A DNA stretch of 64,000 nt from Mesorhizobium sp. M2D.F.Ca.ET.226.01.1.1 (lineage in GTDB: Bacteria; Pseudomonadota; Alphaproteobacteria; Rhizobiales; Rhizobiaceae), in contig NZ_RZOY02000009.1 in the NCBI RefSeq assembly GCF_004022705.2, positions 124,001 through 188,000 on the forward strand, read 5' to 3'. The notes beneath the pieces are model-generated. The model ran no database searches, was not told the origin of the DNA, and saw nothing but the letters and a program-made list of their open reading frames with translations. The position numbers were made by a program, and so were the translations under genes. Numbering within the stretch: the stretch's first letter is position 1; each line of letters starts with the position of its first letter. Positions 62,073 to 64,000 of this stretch are shown in pieces.

Positions 62073-62980
62073 CACGACCTCCTGAGCTTGGGATCGAGCG
62101 CGTCGCGCAGGCCGTCGCCGATCAGGTTGATTGCAAGCACTGTGATGAGGATGGCGAGACCGGGGAAGGTCACCACCCACCAGGCGCGCAGGATGAATTC
62201 ACGCGCCGAGGCGAGCATGGTGCCCCATTCCGGCGTCGGCGGCTGGGCGCCGAGACCGAGGAAGCCGAGCGCGGCGGCCTCCAGAATGGCGTTTGAGAAG
62301 GACAGCGTGCCCTGGACAATCAACGGCGCCAGGCAGTTGGGCAGGATGGTGGCCAGCATCAGCCTGAGATGGCCGGCGCCGGCGACCTTGGCCGCCACGA
62401 CATATTCGCGGCTCTTCTCGGCCATGACGGCGGCGCGCACCAGGCGGGCGAAATGCGGCTGCAGCACTAGCGCGATCGCCAGCATGGCGTTGAACAGGCC
62501 CGGGCCGAGGATGGTGACGAGCACCAGCGCCAGCAGCAGCGACGGGAAGGCCAGGATCAGGTCCATGACGCGCATGATCGCGACGTCCACCCAGCCGCGG
62601 AAATAGCCGGCCAGCAGGCCGAGCGTGATGCCGCCGGTCAGCGCCAGCGTGACCACGACCGCGCCGATCAGCAGCGAGAAGCGCGCACCATAGAGCAGCC
62701 GGGAGAGGATGTCGCGGCCGACCGGGTCGGTGCCAAGCAGATATTGCGTCGAGCCGCCCTGCTGCCAGGCCGGGGGCCTGAGGAACGCGGTCTTGTCCTG
62801 CACGTCCGGCGCATAGGGCGCGAGCAGTGGCGCGGAGAGCGCGGCCAGCACCAAAAGAATGAAGACGAACAGGCCGATGACGGCGCCGCGGTTCACCGAG
62901 AAATAGTGCCAGAAGGTCTTGAGGCCGGTGAGGCGATCCGGACTGCCTGCGGCCATCGGGGCGATTTCTGTCTGGCTCAT
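62072..62980 (-). CDS. ABC transporter permease, DppC-like
   Basis: 302 residues. OppC_N-type first helix (GAVIGLFVFILLVLAALSAP, about 33-52), then LAPYAPDVQDKTAFLRPPAW and YLLGTDPVGRDILSRLLYG. The EAA loop is VAAKVAGAGHLRLMLATILPN near 200. Inner-membrane component of the operon 60397-63988. Confidence 0.95.
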   Translation of the reverse strand: MSQTEIAPMAAGSPDRLTGLKTFWHYFSVNRGAVIGLFVFILLVLAALSAPLLAPYAPDVQDKTAFLRPPAWQQGGSTQYLLGTDPVGRDILSRLLYGARFSLLIGAVVVTLALTGGITLGLLAGYFRGWVDVAIMRVMDLILAFPSLLLALVLVTILGPGLFNAMLAIALVLQPHFARLVRAAVMAEKSREYVVAAKVAGAGHLRLMLATILPNCLAPLIVQGTLSFSNAILEAAALGFLGLGAQPPTPEWGTMLASAREFILRAWWVVTFPGLAILITVLAINLIGDGLRDALDPKLRRS

Positions 62981-63988
62981 TTATGCTGCCCTGATGCGTG
63001 GGTTGATGACGGCATAGAGCACATCGACGATCAGGTTCACCGCCATGACGATGAGCGCGATCAAAAGCAGGCCCGACTGCACGACGACATAGTCGCGCTT
63101 GAAGATGGAATCGACCATCCACTTGCCGATGCCCGGCCAGGCGAAGATGGTCTCGGTGAGGATCGCGCCCGCAAGCAGCGTGCCGACCTGCAGGCCGATG
63201 GTGGTGACGACCGGGATCAGCGCGTTGCGCAGCGCATGCACGCCGATGACGCGGGCCGCCGACAGGCCCTTGGCGCGCGCGGTGCGGACATAGTCCTCGC
63301 CCAGCACCTCGAGCATGGCCGAGCGCGTCTGGCGCGCGATCACCGCCAGCGGAATGGTGCCAAGCACGATCGCCGGCAGGACGAGATGACTGAGCGCGGA
63401 ACGGAACGCGTCCCACTTGCCGTAGAGCAGGCTGTCGATGGTCATAAAGCCGGTGATCGGCTTGAAGAAGAACTGCAGGCCGATGCGACCCGAGACCGGC
63501 GTCCAGCCGAGATAGCCGGAAAAGAAGATGATGAGCAGCAGGCCCCACCAGAAGATCGGCATGGAATAGCCGACCAGGGCGGTGCCCATCAGCGATTGAT
63601 CGAACCACGAGCCGCGCTTGACGGCGGCGAAGATGCCGGCGGGGATGCCGATGACCATGGCGAAGACCATGGCAAAGAACGACAGCTCCAGCGTCGCCGG
63701 AAAGAGCGTCTTGAACTCCTCGAGCACCGGTCGCTTGGACGAGATGGAGACACCGAAATCGCCGGTGGCGACCTCACCGACATAGCGGGCATACTGCTCC
63801 CATATCGGCAGGTTGAAGCCGAACTGTTGCTTGAGCTCTTCGTAGCGGGCCGGGGCGACGCCATGCTCGCCGGCCATGGCAAGGATCGGATCGCCGGGCA
63901 GCAGCCGGACAAAGGCGAAGGCGCAGATGGTGATGCCGACCAGGGTCGGGATCAGGAGGGCGAATTTGTTGAGAAGATATCGGAGCAT
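62981..63988 (-). CDS. ABC transporter permease, DppB-like
   Basis: 335 residues from the ATG at 63988; a TTG two codons upstream is possible. It starts MLRYLLNKFALLIPTLVGIT, has RLLPGDPILAMAGEHG after helix 1, and the EAA loop TARAKGLSAARVIGVHALRNA near 240. First gene of the operon seen in the window, directly abutting the DppC-like gene. The matching binding protein should lie just beyond the right edge. Confidence 0.93.
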   Translation of the reverse strand: MLRYLLNKFALLIPTLVGITICAFAFVRLLPGDPILAMAGEHGVAPARYEELKQQFGFNLPIWEQYARYVGEVATGDFGVSISSKRPVLEEFKTLFPATLELSFFAMVFAMVIGIPAGIFAAVKRGSWFDQSLMGTALVGYSMPIFWWGLLLIIFFSGYLGWTPVSGRIGLQFFFKPITGFMTIDSLLYGKWDAFRSALSHLVLPAIVLGTIPLAVIARQTRSAMLEVLGEDYVRTARAKGLSAARVIGVHALRNALIPVVTTIGLQVGTLLAGAILTETIFAWPGIGKWMVDSIFKRDYVVVQSGLLLIALIVMAVNLIVDVLYAVINPRIRAA

Positions 63989-64000
63989 CGTCAAATGGAA

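Overview
The window is GC-rich chromosomal DNA from an alphaproteobacterium of the order Rhizobiales, most likely Mesorhizobium or a close relative. The evidence is the dnaX / YbaB / recR order with the small SRP RNA just upstream of dnaX, the membrane-anchored CycM-type cytochrome c, two GCG_CRPN-type small secreted proteins, many peptide/opine-type ABC transporters, and several families of long palindromic intergenic repeats of the kind common in Mesorhizobium genomes. No phage, transposase, integrase or CRISPR array was seen.

Layout. 1-3.7 kb (minus strand): start of recR, a SleB-type cell wall hydrolase lipoprotein, YbaB, dnaX and the SRP RNA. 3.9-8.2 kb: HIT protein, NudC, a Dabb-domain protein, prephenate dehydratase, KdsB and cytochrome c. 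8.3-16 kb: a Yej-type peptide importer with two tandem binding proteins. 16-23.3 kb: a GhrA-like reductase, a fragment of a P-loop kinase gene, a small lipoprotein, a TPR-methyltransferase, a ligase-associated exonuclease with an ATP-dependent DNA ligase, a Pro-rich membrane protein and tRNA-Thr(CGU). 23.4-30.4 kb: a DUF2158 protein, an EF-hand / ECF sigma / anti-sigma-like / periplasmic metal-sensor-like cluster, two GCG_CRPN proteins, a DUF1800-DUF1501 pair, and a flavin-binding protein behind a perfect FNR/FixK box.

30.4-57.5 kb is the most distinctive part, a catabolic island. It holds an indolepyruvate:ferredoxin oxidoreductase pair, a MarR regulator, two PYROXD2/phytoene-desaturase-like flavoproteins, a cyclase-family hydrolase (isatin hydrolase / kynurenine formamidase type), a complete family-5 ABC importer, and a secreted VOC protein. 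Next come a fused FAD-monooxygenase/Old-Yellow-Enzyme protein (2-aminobenzoyl-CoA monooxygenase/reductase or salicylyl-CoA hydroxylase type) in an operon with an SDR, a second MarR, an enoyl-CoA hydratase and an acyl-CoA dehydrogenase. A Rid protein, a RutA-like LLM monooxygenase, an HpcH/HpaI aldolase, an aminotransferase, an amino-acid ABC transporter and a class V PLP enzyme follow. Four of its promoter regions carry the same palindrome, approximately YTTYAAGCNTRAAR, and three of these overlap or flank recognisable -35/-10 elements. I infer a MarR-type regulon that ties these genes together, plausibly for indolic or aminoaromatic compounds processed as CoA thioesters. The substrate is not proven.

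57.6-64 kb: an epoxide hydrolase, a decayed alpha/beta hydrolase pseudogene, a VOC protein, a gene-poor stretch, and a second Dpp-type ABC operon (minus strand) whose start is near the window edge and whose binding protein lies outside.
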